Origin: Plantago ovata
Taxonomy: Eukaryota > Streptophyta > Magnoliopsida > Lamiales > Plantaginaceae
NCBI GenBank assembly: GCA_028274465.1
Contig: CM051457.1
Location: 98,083,982-98,147,981, forward strand
Direction: 5' to 3'
DNA length: 64,000 nt
How positions within the stretch are numbered: position 1 is the first letter of the stretch; the number at the start of each line of letters is the position of its first letter. A program made the position numbers and the translations under genes. Positions 51,006-61,578 of the stretch are shown here, piece after piece. The notes under the pieces are model-generated. The model saw only the letters and a list, made by a program, of their open reading frames with translations, was not told the origin of the DNA and searched no databases.

Positions 51006-51928
51006 ATACTTCGGCCTTAGGGGCAGGATTTCCACAATGGTCGTTTCCGTAGTTGCGATTACTACGGTCTACCCGGTAAACACTATCGTTTGCCAACTCA
51101 GACCTACACATATGAGCCTCATGCCCATAATTCTTGCATACCCTACATACCTCATTGGAAAGAGATGATCCAATCGAGCTCTTAAGAACTTGCCTCATCT
51201 CATTGGCGAAGCCATCAAACCGATCCCCACTCACTCCGTTCACTTGAACCTCTGGTTTTGCTGGAGCTTCAGTTCCACGCCTCTTGACAATGGCCCTTGG
51301 ATCCTTGAAATGAGATCCCTTAGCAAGCCTTTCAAAACACGCCCACACATCCTCCGCGGTCTCCTCCCAGATATTTCCACGGCATTGGAAATCCACCACC
51401 TGTTGGCTCTCATAAGTAAGCCCATTATAGAAGTGTTGGACGAGATAAGAAAGCTCCATCCCATGGTGAGGGCACTTATTCATGAGGTCCTTGAACCTCT
51501 CGAGAGCAGTGTAGATGGTCTCATCATAGTCTTGCTTGAAACCTCTGATTTGCGCCTTCAGCGCGGTAGTCAAAGTATGGGGAAAATATTTCTCCATAAA
51601 AGCAGAAAACACCTTGGCCCAGGTGTCTAGTGATCCGGCTTCCAGAGAGCCTAACCATGCCTTGGCGTTATCACCAAGTCCGATAGCAAAAACCTTCATC
51701 CTCATCCGTTATCCCTTCTCCGGGCCTTGGAAGATTGTTGATGAAATCCTCAATGTCATTCAAGTATCCCATCATATCCTCCCTAGCCAACCCATAGAAC
51801 CTCGGGAGTTGCTGGAACATGTAATTTTTTATCTCCAAATCACAAGTTGCAGCAGAAAGAACAATAGCCCGACCTTTCATCCGTTCTTGGTTGGGTTGAA
51901 CCCATGATTTCAAAAGTGGGCGAGCCAT
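51006..51928 (-). pseudogene. E4 gag N-terminal and zinc-knuckle part
   Basis: Start at 51928 (MARPLLKSWV). Homologous to E2 gag: LPRFYGLAREDMMGYL, a frameshift near 51700 (a few bases lost relative to E2), then MRMKVFAIGLGDNAKAWLG through CPHHGMELSYLVQHFYNG and the zinc knuckle CRVCKNYGHEAHMC. The frame runs into LTR-C at 51005. Confidence 0.88.
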
Positions 51929-52100
51929 CACAAAACCTGAATTTCTGTGACAGGAGTAACTCACAACCAAAAATCAGTCCTGTTAGAAATCGCCAAAATC
52001 TGGAATTCAACTACTAATCGAGACAAACTAACTAAACTACTAACTCTGAGAATTGAATGCTGAAATATAAATAAGCTAAAGAGTAAAAAGGAGTTATAGT

Positions 52101-52117
52101 CCCCGGCAACGGCGCCA
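52101..52117 (-). promoter_or_regulatory. E4 primer-binding site (tRNA-Asp)
   Basis: Minus-strand TGGCGCCGTTGCCGGGG, exact tRNA-Asp complement, 3 nt from the 5' LTR. Confidence 0.88.
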
Positions 52118-52120
52118 ATT

Positions 52121-53643
52121 TGATAAACGAGATTGTCAGACTCGAACAATCAAATAAATTTATTTTAGCCAAAGGGCAACTCACAACTACACAAAACACG
52201 TAGTGCAGAGGTAAGATGACCTCGAGTGTCGATCTCTAGGGACTAAACTAGCTTTAACTAAATAACTATATATAATTTCAGAAAACAAATTTATATTAAT
52301 CTCGACTTAACAATATATGGAGAAAGCTGGTGATAGTATGCTCGTTCTAAGCATCCAGTTCTAATTATGCATGAAAGTGCAACTCGTACTGCCTTAAAAG
52401 TAATTCGATTTACAAACACCAAAGACAGATTTGTAGACGTGTATTTTGAAAGCTTCCTATATATACTAATACTTGGCTAAGGTTGTCAGTCTTAGTTCAA
52501 GCAGTACTTGCAAATTATATATAATCGAATCGATGATTTTGAATTGTCCTAGTGTTTCTAACACTTTTCTACGAAGATATATGGCTTAGTCGGATCAAAG
52601 AATCGAGTTAAGATAATTAAACAAGTAAAAGACTTAGAAACTCAATCATGCATAATATGAACCCTAGCTACGAATTCACATACTATCACCAACTAGATAC
52701 TTAGCTACTCATATCAATAACACAATCAACAATCATAATCAAAGTAATAATGAATGAAAACATGTTGAATTGAAAGATAAATAGCAGAATTGTGAGATAC
52801 AAAGTTACCACGAAAGGTTTTCAATCTCCGGTGAATTGCTAAACTCACAAAGATCTAGCAAGGTGAGATCAATTGATATCCAAATCTCTACTCTAGCTCC
52901 AAAATCGCTAAGAAATAATGGTTCTAAGTAAAAGAATACCCAGAACAAGCTCTAGGGTCTATGTCTCTCCAAATATAAAGGTGGGATGTGAAAATTCGAC
53001 TTTTATATATAAATAACGCAAACTTCCGGAAACTGTGGGGCTGTCCGCCCCCCGTACCCGGCGGTCCGCCTGTGGCTGGTAGCAAGTTCGCCAGTTTTTT
53101 CTCTAAGTTCGAACAGAGATTTCGGACGCGTTCGAACTCGGGTTGGAACGTAAGACCCACCTTTGGATAGCTATTTGAGTTAGCTACGCGTAGCTTGCAA
53201 TCTCAAATCAATCCAATATCGTATGAAAGACTGGTGCCCAAAATACTGAGACTATGCATATGGAACTTCCAGATTTCACTTCAAAGGTTCCAAAATCTTC
53301 ATCCGAACTCCGAATGAACTACCGTTTCCGCCTCATACAAGATATCTCGAATCTTTCATGTTCTCCTTGGCCTTGGGCACGGTGTTGAGCTCCGAAACTT
53401 GGTCTTTTGGCCTGGAAACATGTCCCGGTACTCCTTGACACACCACGGGTGATCTTGTTGCACCAAAACTTCAATGTTTCGCCATGATTTACATCAAAAA
53501 GTGCGATTTTCACCTTAAATCTGAAAATAACAAAAGAAATGGAAACGTGACACTATTCTAACAAAATGCACTAAAATGCATGCAAGAGGATAGCTAAATT
53601 GGTGAAAAAGACCCGAATGATAGTGTAAAAAACACTGTCATCA
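52121..53643 (-). repeat. E4 5' LTR
   Basis: 1523 bp. Its inner end reads TGATAAACGAG against TGATGAACGAG in the other LTR. Inverted pair at 52328-52340 and 52679-52691. Palindromes near 53036-53070, TATA-like box near 53001-53012. Confidence 0.9.
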
Positions 53644-53738
53644 AAGAACCAGGATACATACCAAATGAATTTGAGTATTCAGACACAGAAGAAGGACATC
53701 ATTCTCCTCTTAGTAATAGAGACAACAATAATGAAGAA

Positions 53739-53790
53739 AATGAACAACTCAATGATCACATAACAATGAACAACTCAATGATCACATAAC
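53739..53790 (+). repeat. 26-bp tandem duplication
   Basis: Two exact copies, 53739-53764 and 53765-53790, each beginning AATGAACAACTC, directly before SINE-2. The second copy overlaps the left TSD of the SINE. Confidence 0.9.
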
Positions 53791-53793
53791 CAC

Positions 53794-53966
53794 AGGGAGT
53801 CATACGGTGGTGCAGCGGTAAGGAGATGAGTTATTGAACGAGGGGTACGGGGTTTGATCCCAGCGGTGGCGAAGTTATAAGGTTGGTGTAAGTGTGGAGA
53901 AATAAGGTGGTTTAGGAGTAAATTTGTATAGCATTAGTATAGAAGTAGTTGTAATATTAGTCGTTT

Positions 53967-53993
<27 letters not shown>
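53794..53993 (+). mobile_element. tRNA-derived SINE (SINE-2)
   Basis: About 200 bp with pol III A box (GGTGGTGCAGCGGTAAGG, about 53806-53823) and B box (GGGTTTGATCCC, about 53849-53860), ending in GTCGTTT and a poly-A tail. 14-nt TSDs GATCACATAACCAC at 53780-53793 and 53994-54007. Same family as SINE-1. Complete and apparently young. Confidence 0.93.
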
Positions 53994-53997
<4 letters not shown>

Positions 53998-55833
53998 ACA
54001 TAACCACCGACTTGCATGAAGAACAGTCTTCTGCAACTGTTGATCAACAAAACAACTCAGATGATGAGATCACTGACACTTCTCAATCAATTAAGAAGAT
54101 CCACAAGAGAGATCCAAACACCTAAAAACCTAAAAGATTCAATCATGCTAAATTGCCAAGAAACACAGTAAATGTGGTTCAGTTTTAGAACACAGGAACA
54201 TCATATCCACTGTGTAATTATCTATAATATGACAAACTTCCAGAGAAACAAAAGTGCTACTCAGTAACATTATCTACATTGAAAGAACCAGAATCATACA
54301 AAGAGGCTATTACTCAAGCAGAATGGAGAAAGGCCATTCATGAAGAATTAAAATCCCTTGAAGACAATAACACATGGGAGATAGTTCCTTATACAAACAA
54401 TATCAAACCTATTAGGTGCAGATATGTATTTAAAATCAAGCTCAACTCTAATGGAGAAATAGATAAGTAGAAAGCAAGACTTGTAGCTAAAGGCTATACT
54501 CAGAAATTTGGACTCGATTATACAGAAACTTTTAGTCCAGTGGCTAAATTAACATTATTTAAGATCCTTTTAGCTCTAGCAGCAAAGAACAATTGGCACC
54601 TAGAACAAATGGATGTGCACAATGATTTCCTAAATGGAGATTTAGATGAAGAAATCTACATGCATCTCCCCCAGGGCTTTCAATTCCAGGGGAGAACAAA
54701 GCAACTTCACATGTTTGCAAACTCAAAAAGTCTTTATATGGACTTAAGCAAGCTAAGACAGTGGAACCATAAATTTACAGAGTTCCTACTCTCAATTGGT
54801 TTCAAGCAGTCCAAGAGTGAATATTCACTCTTCACAAGAAAAGGGAATGATAATATAACATTTCTTCTTGTGTATGTTGATGACATAATAGTGGCAGGAA
54901 GTGATCAGTCTGCTATAAATCATGTTAAGCAGCAGCTGAAAGAAAGGTTTAAGATAAGAGACCTTGGAAAGTTAAAATACTTTAGGACTTGAAATTGTAA
55001 GAACAACAAAAGGAATTCATTTATCTCAGAGAAAATATGCTTCAGAGGTAATTGAACAAGCAGGACTTTTAGGGTGCAAGCCTGCAAACACCCCAATTAT
55101 TCAAAATCACAAACTCACACAGTTCAGAGAAGGAACTAGTGATAAATTGATAAATGACCCCACTCATTATAGAAAGATACTTGGAAAATTGATCTATCTG
55201 ACCATTACAGGACCTGATCTTTCATATGCAGTGGGAATTCTCAGTCAATTCATCGATTAACCAACAAAGGTCCATCTTAAAGCATTATATAGAACAGTCA
55301 GATATATCAAGAACAACATTGGACATGGATTGTTCTTTAGCTCAAACAATAATACAAGATTAAGAGCTTACTCAGATTCAGATTATGGGGGATGCCCATT
55401 CATAACGAAATCAGTAACAGGATACTGCGTATTGCTAGGAGATTCCCTTGCCAGCTGGAAATATAAGAAACAACAAAAAATAAGTAGATCTTCTGCTGAA
55501 GCGGAATACAGATCCATGGCATATATACAAGTTGTGAAATTGTTTGGTTGAGAACCTTGCTTAAGATTTTGGAATAGAATTTCAAGAACCAACTAAGTTA
55601 TTATGTGACAACCAATCTGCTATTTTTCTCACCAAAAATCCAGTTTCCATGAAAGAACCAAGCATATTGAACTTGATTGTCACTTCATCAGAGAAAAAGT
55701 AGCTCAAGGAATAATTGATGTAAATTATGTTCCTTCCAAATTGCAACTTGCTGATATGTTTACTAAGGCAATGTAAATTATGATCGATTAAGTGACAAGA
55801 TTGGAATGAGAAACATCTACACTACGCGGGGGA

Positions 55834-56350
55834 TGTTAGAAATCATCAACTAAATGATGATCAGAATAGTGCACATGCACTAGTCAAACAAGGAACAAAA
55901 GACAAGAGTTGGAATAGTAGCAGTGCAAGCAAACAAGATCAACATGGAGCAAAGTCAAATATACTAATCAATGGAGAGACAACATGAGGCCTTTCTTTGA
56001 TGAACATGGAGCGTGGCTGATCTACAAGAAACCTTTTAATGCTTCCACATAAACCTCCTCCATTGTAGTTTAGAACTTTGTAGCTATAAATAGACTTCTC
56101 AGAACCTTGTAAAATTCATTCAAACAAAAGCAGTATGAATTGCAGTTTTTCTCTTATATTCAGTGCATTCCACTTTCTTTCTTGTTCTTGTTTTACTTTA
56201 GATTTTAATAAAACACAAAGGTCATGGTTGATTGTGGAGCTGTCCCTCTTATTGTGAGACTCACTGAGTCATCAAGTGAGCAGGTTAGATTATCATTTTT
56301 GTATTTTGGTCGTCCGCTTCACTCTTTAATTGCCTGCCCTGTGGTTTTGA
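55834..56350 (+). repeat. Copia-2 3' LTR (end uncertain)
   Basis: Starts TGTTAGAAATC directly after the purine tract CGCGGGGGA (55825-55833). Contains a TATA box (TATAAATAG, 56085-56093) and a polyadenylation-like AATAAAAC (about 56208). No 5' LTR is present for comparison, so the right end is a guess. Confidence 0.7.
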
Positions 56351-56929
56351 GCTGATGTTTTGTCACGTGAATACTAATATGACGGCTCTAATGTGACAAC
56401 CCAGTGACAAAAATAAATTGCCACTAAAACATTTTTATGATAATTTTTTGACTTTAAATGATAAAAAATTTCATCACCTAAAACACTTTTTTTTTAGTCA
56501 AGTTAGGCAAGCCTATCCATGTGGAGACGTGGAGTTACTTAGTAGTAACCTATCACATTAACCTGTGTACTAGGCTTATGCACTTAATACCCTCTTGTAA
56601 AAAGGGGGTTTCTTCTTTTTTGCAGAGAGAAATAAGATTGTAGTGCAATAAGATTAAAACAAACAAATCAATAGAAGTGACTGATAAAAATGAACTGATG
56701 TTTTCTGTGTGCAGATAATGTTGTAATTTGTTTCGGTTGTGCATTGCTCACGTTTACATGAGCACATGCACCTACATAGTATCATCTATAATTGTGAGTG
56801 TGTGTAGATATGGATAAGGGGCATGGAATACATATGATGAGCTACAACAACCGTTAAAGAGCCTAACATCGCTAGGTTAAGAGATAGTTGAGCATTTCAT
56901 GACGTTGTTAGAATCTCATATAGGCCTTT
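56351..56929. other. Unassigned AT-rich DNA
   Basis: No gene recognised between the Copia-2 LTR and the plastid-derived fragment. Confidence 0.5.
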
Positions 56930-57231
56930 ATGAGAGAGATCAAGAATTCTCACTATTTCTTAGATTCATGGACGCAATTCAATTCGGTGGGGTCTTTCAT
57001 TCACATTTGTTTCGACCAAGAACGTTCTCTAAAACTATTCGACCCCCTAATTTTGCGTATTCTACTTTCACGCAATTCACAGGGTTCAACAAGGAATCGA
57101 TATTTCACGATCAAGGGTGTAATACTCTTTTTGTAGTAGCGGTCCTTATATATCGTCTTAACAATCGAAATTTGATCGAAAGAAAAATCTCTATTTGGGA
57201 GGGGGGGGGGGGCTTCTTCCTATACATTCCA
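56930..57231 (+). pseudogene. ycf2: Nuclear copy of plastid ycf2 (5' region)
   Basis: One frame (56930-57136) reads [20 protein letters not shown] and further on [19 protein letters not shown], the N-terminal region of plastid ycf2. A one-T insertion in CTTTTT near 57131 breaks the frame, and the rest ([13 protein letters not shown]) is in another frame. A G run of 14 at about 57199-57212 replaces the normal continuation. About 300 bp only, diverged from plastid sequence, so an older NUPT rather than an assembly artefact. Confidence 0.88.
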
Positions 57232-57477
57232 TTTTCTCTGCTAGATTGTCATAATTTCCTCTTTCTAAGACCGAAGAATGTTCTTCAACCTTGCCTCCTT
57301 CTCCATCTTTTGCTTTCAGTAACGGTGATGGTCATTCAGCTAACCTAAATAACTTAAGTGGCTTTGTAGCAATGCTCGTTTTTACCATTGTGTGCAGTCT
57401 TATATGAAGTCGACCTCCAGATTCTCAATGTCCGTTGTTACTAACCAAAGGTCTCCATGATGTTCGTCTGGATTCAT

Positions 57478-57600
57478 TTTAGTGGATTGTTTAAGCATTA
57501 TTATACAGTGTAAATGTTTTTGTCATGGATCGAACCCTACATCTCTCATTCATTCACTGCTTCAGCCCCTTACTGCCGCACCTTATGACTCATATTCTAC
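57478..57600 (-). mobile_element. SINE-like element (SINE-3)
   Basis: On the minus strand: A-box-like GGTGCGGCAGTAAGGGG (57567-57583) and B box GGGTTCGATCC (57527-57537), with spacing as in SINE-2. No clear poly-A or TSD, so decayed or truncated. Confidence 0.6.
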
Positions 57601-58389
57601 GTGTAAATTACATGTAAATAAACACAGCAAGGAAATTAGTGAGGGATTGTTCCGTCACTCAACAGTGATGGAATAATGACAAACTAGACCATATACGGAA
57701 TCTGTGACGGAATAGTGAGGGATTATCAGTGAGGGAATAAACCCTCACTAATCCGTCACTGACCAGATGGCGCGTTGATTTAGTGACGGATCAGTGATGG
57801 TTTGGTGACGGATAAGGTTCCGTCACTGATATCATTAAGATGCAAAAGAAAGTATATATTCTTTTAATTTTTTCCTTACAGTGACGGAATTTTCCGTCAC
57901 TAAATTAGTGACAGAATAGTCCATCACTGAGCCCTATTTCAGCAGTACTCAGAATAGTTTAGTTTCAACATGTATCATGACTGAATCAACTTTTCAAGGT
58001 AGTCATTCATTGTCTTTCAATCACGGAGTTAGTGAATCCAGTTGAGTCGTACTTTACAACTTCATGTTTTCCAATCACGAAGTTAGTGACTAGCTAACTG
58101 GTATCTAGTATACATGATTAAAACATGTGATGAAATATGTTGTACTTAATAGTACTTGTGACTTGAACATGATGTGGAGTGAATTTTGCATACTGATACT
58201 TGTTTCACCGCGTTTAAAACATGAGATGTAAATCATACTACAGTACAACGATTTACTCATATTCATAAGATGGTATGAGTGTATTTGGAGTTGTAATATG
58301 CTAAAGGATTAGTATAGGATTATGGTGGAATCTAAAATATGAGAATCGTATATACGCCGGCCAGGTAAAGAAACCGCAGGTCGAGCAAA

Positions 58390-58745
58390 ATTTAAACCTA
58401 GCGTGAGAGCGCGTCCTTAGTTATATAAGAGAGAATGAGCTACCGTTGGATAGATATTTGAGTTAGAAACACGTGGGAATAAATTTGAAGTCAATCAGAC
58501 ATTGTATGAAGGATTTATGACCAAAATAGATAGATTGGGCAAACCTTTGCCCACTTGAATGGCTACAAAATCTCCATCCATATATACTCCTAATTCATTG
58601 TCGTTTTCGCCGATATTCTCAACATCTTCCTTGTTTGTCTTTGTGACTAGGTATCCATGCTCAACCCTTGAATACCTTGGAATTCAGAAACATCCACAAA
58701 TGCACCAAACTGCTCCGGTTTTCACTGAAAAAGCGAAATCATAAG
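58390..58745 (+). repeat. Relic of E4/E1-type LTR
   Basis: Matches E4 LTR sequence around 53160-53330, including GATAGATATTTGAGTTAG versus GATAGCTATTTGAGTTAG and ACAAAATCTCCATCC versus CAAAATCTTCATCC, with many substitutions. A fragment only. Confidence 0.65.
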
Positions 58746-59139
58746 GTATTTGGTTGATATCATTGGACTTTAGTGAAAAATAAGGGTTTATGAGTGATAA
58801 CATGGTATATATTATTGATATCACGTGTCCATCCAGGATAACCAAATTATTTGTAACTAATATATCCTCGAATGATATGATGCAAACCATGTGCCAGTCT
58901 ATTATAATGCATCATTGATATCATATATCATTTATTATACATCGTTTTCACTTCTGTAAAAAACATAGAGCTCGTTTTAGAGCGTAAATTTTCAGGTAAG
59001 AAAGATTTGAGTCAGTTAGTATTCATATTCTATTTTTCATTGAACCGTGAGTTTATAGATTATAATTTACCATAATATAAGTAGATGACTAAAATGAGTA
59101 CCCAAATAATAAAAAGAGGAGGGAGATTAAAAAAAAAGA

Positions 59140-59655
59140 AAAAAGGGCAAGGAGGGAAATTTCGCGCCCGAGTGCTTGACCAAAATTTGGTTCCCACCCA
59201 ATTCCCCCAAAATCCCTAACCCTGGATCACTTTCACGCATAGCTCTCTTGCCCCATCTCCTTCGACACACTTCCTCTCATTTTCATCAATCATTAACACA
59301 GATCCCTGCGATGAAGGAGCACCCACGCAGCAGCAACACAGATCAGGCTAGAGTGTACCTTAATTACCAGTAGGGGTGTACATAATTAGTTGAGTTTATT
59401 ATCTAGCGAATTTGCAACATACCTGTTGTTGCCCTAGTCTTAGTACTAGAACATTATTATTAGATATGTACTAAACATTTTTGGATTCTTTAGAACCATT
59501 TCACAATTAGATATTGAAGTAATACAATTTGAGAGCTGATTATTTTTGTGTTATGAGTTTATCTGGAGCTTTTATTATTATGTGCTACAAGTGTATTTGA
59601 AACTGTAATGTGTGTTTTGAGTGAAGTAGGGATGGTGTTGGTGATTTTATTGCAG
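59140..59655 (+). other. UTR-like or unassigned segment inside the CACTA-like element
   Basis: 59150-59370 is C-rich and resembles a plant 5' UTR. A short frame from 59325 has no recognisable domain. It may belong to the captured gene whose exons follow, but I cannot show this. Confidence 0.3.
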
Positions 59656-59860
59656 AGAGAAAGATTTGGATGAAGTGTTGCAGTCTCACACTATGTATTC
59701 TAATGTTTCCAGAGGAGTTCTTGATAAATCCAAGGTGGATTCTTATGCTTTTCATTAATGCTTTTACCACAGCTGTTTCACTAATACTTGTCAAGTTTAG
59801 TTGCAGGCAAGGGAAGTCATTTGTGAGCTTCAAAAGCACTACCCCATCAAACATGTGCAT
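59656..59860 (+). pseudogene. SBDS: Captured fragments of an SBDS-type ribosome maturation gene
   Basis: Two exon-like blocks with splice borders. 59656-59734, after a TGCAG acceptor and before GTGG, encodes EKDLDEVLQSHTMYSNVSRG, the conserved SBDS N-terminal domain. 59807-59860, after TTGCAG and before GTAAG, encodes AREVICELQKHYPIK, the conserved SBDS middle region. The exons that normally lie between (containing the FGTDDQT region) are missing and replaced by short intron sequence. This is a partial, non-functional copy within the CACTA-like element. SBDS releases eIF6 from 60S subunits in eukaryotes. Confidence 0.8.
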
Positions 59861-60034
59861 GTAAGCAACTTTTTTACCCTTTTGTCCCAGTATAAGTCTA
59901 GCCATTCCAGTACTTACGAGAAGAATGGTATTCTTTTTTAATTTTGACCCTTTTGTTTAGTCTTGTATTATGAATCAGATGCTTAATGTAGTTAATGTAG
60001 GATGATACTTGTCCATCATTATTAGTATTAAAAT

Positions 60035-60104
60035 GGATGTTTGGTATAGTGGTATGATTCTCGCTAAATGCGAGAGGTCACGAGTTCGATTATCGCAACA
60101 CCCC
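60035..60104 (+). pseudogene. tRNA-Pro-like pseudogene
   Basis: Keeps the order of a tRNA: GGATGTTTGG, A box TGGTATAGTGGTATG, anticodon stem CTCGC/GCGAG, B box GAGTTCGATTA and 3' AACACCCC. It resembles plant tRNA-Pro, but the anticodon loop has only 5 nt (TAAAT), the T stem is mismatched and the acceptor has a mismatch, so it cannot be functional. Confidence 0.7.
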
Positions 60105-60147
60105 TTTTTGCATTTTAAAAATTATATATTATAAATATATATATTTT

Positions 60148-61402
60148 AAAGGGCTTATTACATATAGTACCCTTGCTAGTCCTTTTTATTACATATATAT
60201 CCGCGTTAGTCAAACAGTTACACCCACCTCCCTCACTAGTCGATTTAATCACAAGCAGATCCACTATCTTGACTTTTGGCGAACTAAATCAATGAAAATA
60301 CATTTTTACCCTTGATCAAATATTCAACTTTGACCGTGACCAAACAACTCCAATTTTCATTTATTACACATTTGCCTCAAATCTTTTTAATTTCACCAAT
60401 TTGACACTTATTAATTCAACATAAGGCATATAACTTTTTTAAATTTCAAAATTGCCTCAAATATTATTGCAAACTGAACCCTAATAATCTTAAATCTTAA
60501 AATTAACCCAAAAGGATTTTCAAAAAATAAAAAAAAGGGAATATTACTTCTGGACCCCCTGCTAGATGACATCTTTTCATCTGAAGGACCGTCTTGCAAA
60601 GAATTACATTCAGGCCCATTTGGCCGTTCCAGTGTTGACCACAGAATTTTGAGATTTTCTCTCTCATACAACCAAACATGGCCTTAGATTTTATTTTTTA
60701 ATTTATCTTTTTTTTTTTCCTTTTTACTTTTCTTTCCTTCTCCTTCTTCAAAAATCCGGTGCCGGAATCCGGCACCGGAACCGAAGGCAGCTCCGGTCAG
60801 AGCTGCCACGCAGCTCCGACCGTGAGCTGCCATGGCAGCTTCTGATCTGGAAGTTGCCAGGCAGCTCCAGATCGGAAGCTGCCATGGCAGCTCCGGTCAG
60901 AGCTGCCCTGGCAGCTTCCAGATCGGAAGCTGCCATGGCAGCTCCGATCTGGAGCTGTGTGGCAGCTCTGACCGGAGCTGCCTTCGGTTCCGGCACCGGA
61001 TTTTTGAAGAAGAAGAAGGAAAGAAAAAAAAAAGGAAAAAGGATGAAAAAAAAAATTTTGGGACTTATTTTTTCATATTAATGTTGTTGGGATATATTTG
61101 CAATTACATTTGGGATCCATTTGAAAATTTTAAAAGTTTTTCGTGTAAATTTCATAAACTAGAAAATATTGAGGGTCAATGTATAATAAACATAAATTAA
61201 TGTTGTTTGGTCAATGCAAAATTCTGAATTTTGACCAGGGGCAAAAATGTACTTTCCACGTTTTAATTCGCGAAAAGTCAAGATCGTGGACCTGGATGTA
61301 ATTAAAATCCATCTAGTTGGAGACTATGTGTAATTGATGAACTAATGGTCCGTTATATGTAATTAGGACATCTAAGAGGGGTACTGTATGTAATTTGCCC
61401 TA
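60148..61402. repeat. Foldback repeat with terminal inverted repeats
   Basis: Left end AGGGCTTATTACATATAGTA and right end, inverted, AGGGCAAATTACATACAGTA are related inverted termini, followed on both sides by further similar sequence. The middle holds a palindromic core (60744-61013). A second start-like segment near 60538 (GGACCCCCTG) suggests nesting of two copies. No coding capacity. Class unknown. Confidence 0.65.
60744..61013. repeat. Palindromic core of the foldback repeat
   Basis: Outer arms match exactly over 23 bp (CTTCTTCAAAAATCCGG ... CCGGATTTTTGAAGAAG), inner arms share GGCAGCTCCGGTCAGAGC. Between are repeated palindromes such as AGCTGCCATGGCAGCT. Flanked by a pyrimidine tract on the left and a purine tract on the right, which also pair. 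Confidence 0.85.
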
Positions 61403-61424
61403 AAAAAATAAATAAAAAAGAGAC

Positions 61425-61578
61425 AGCCGGAGTTGTACAGCTCGTCGGCCGGAGCTGTACAGCTCCGCCCTGATCGGAGTTGTAAAGCTCCGTTCAGGCG
61501 AGAGCTGTAAAGCTCCGACCTGAACGGGGAGCTTTATAGCTCCGCTCTGAACGGAGCTGTACAGCTCCGATCAAATAT
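61425..61578. repeat. Array of palindromes GGAGCTNNANAGCTCC
   Basis: At least five units: GGAGTTGTACAGCTC, GGAGCTGTACAGCTCC (twice, perfect), GGAGTTGTAAAGCTCC, GAGCTGTAAAGCTC and GGAGCTTTATAGCTCC, spaced about 25-35 bp, followed by a purine-rich tract. Centre of a second foldback repeat. Confidence 0.85.

Larger units (their letters stand above)
45483..53643 (-). mobile_element. E4: non-autonomous gag-protease LTR element
   Basis: TSD AAGAA at 45478-45482 and 53644-53648. LTRs 45483-47006 (3') and 52121-53643 (5'), 1524 and 1523 bp. PBS at 52101-52117. The internal region encodes only gag and protease, homologous to E2. LTR and 3' noncoding region resemble E1. Solo LTR-C (49851-51005) is inserted in gag. 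Confidence 0.92.
53649..55790 (+). pseudogene. Copia-2 reverse transcriptase and RNase H (broken)
   Basis: After a linker, RVT_2-type RT begins near KEPESYKEAITQAEW (54279). A TAG interrupts at 54468-54470 (IDK, stop, KARLVAKGYTQ), then 54540-54992 is open with the catalytic YVDDI motif. A frameshift at about 54990 leads into GLEIVRTTKG, and a stop at about 55258 follows ILSQFID. RNase H follows (55330-55551: SDSDYGGCPF, SRSSAEAEYRSMAY) and ends at ADMFTKAM near 55776. SINE-2 sits in the linker. Defective. Confidence 0.88.

Noticed and set aside
59325..59373. First exon of the captured SBDS gene
   Set aside because: The short frame does not resemble the SBDS N-terminus, so only the two later blocks are assigned.
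59585..59905. Minus-strand open frame over the SBDS fragment
   Set aside because: It is antisense to the recognisable exons and has no independent support.
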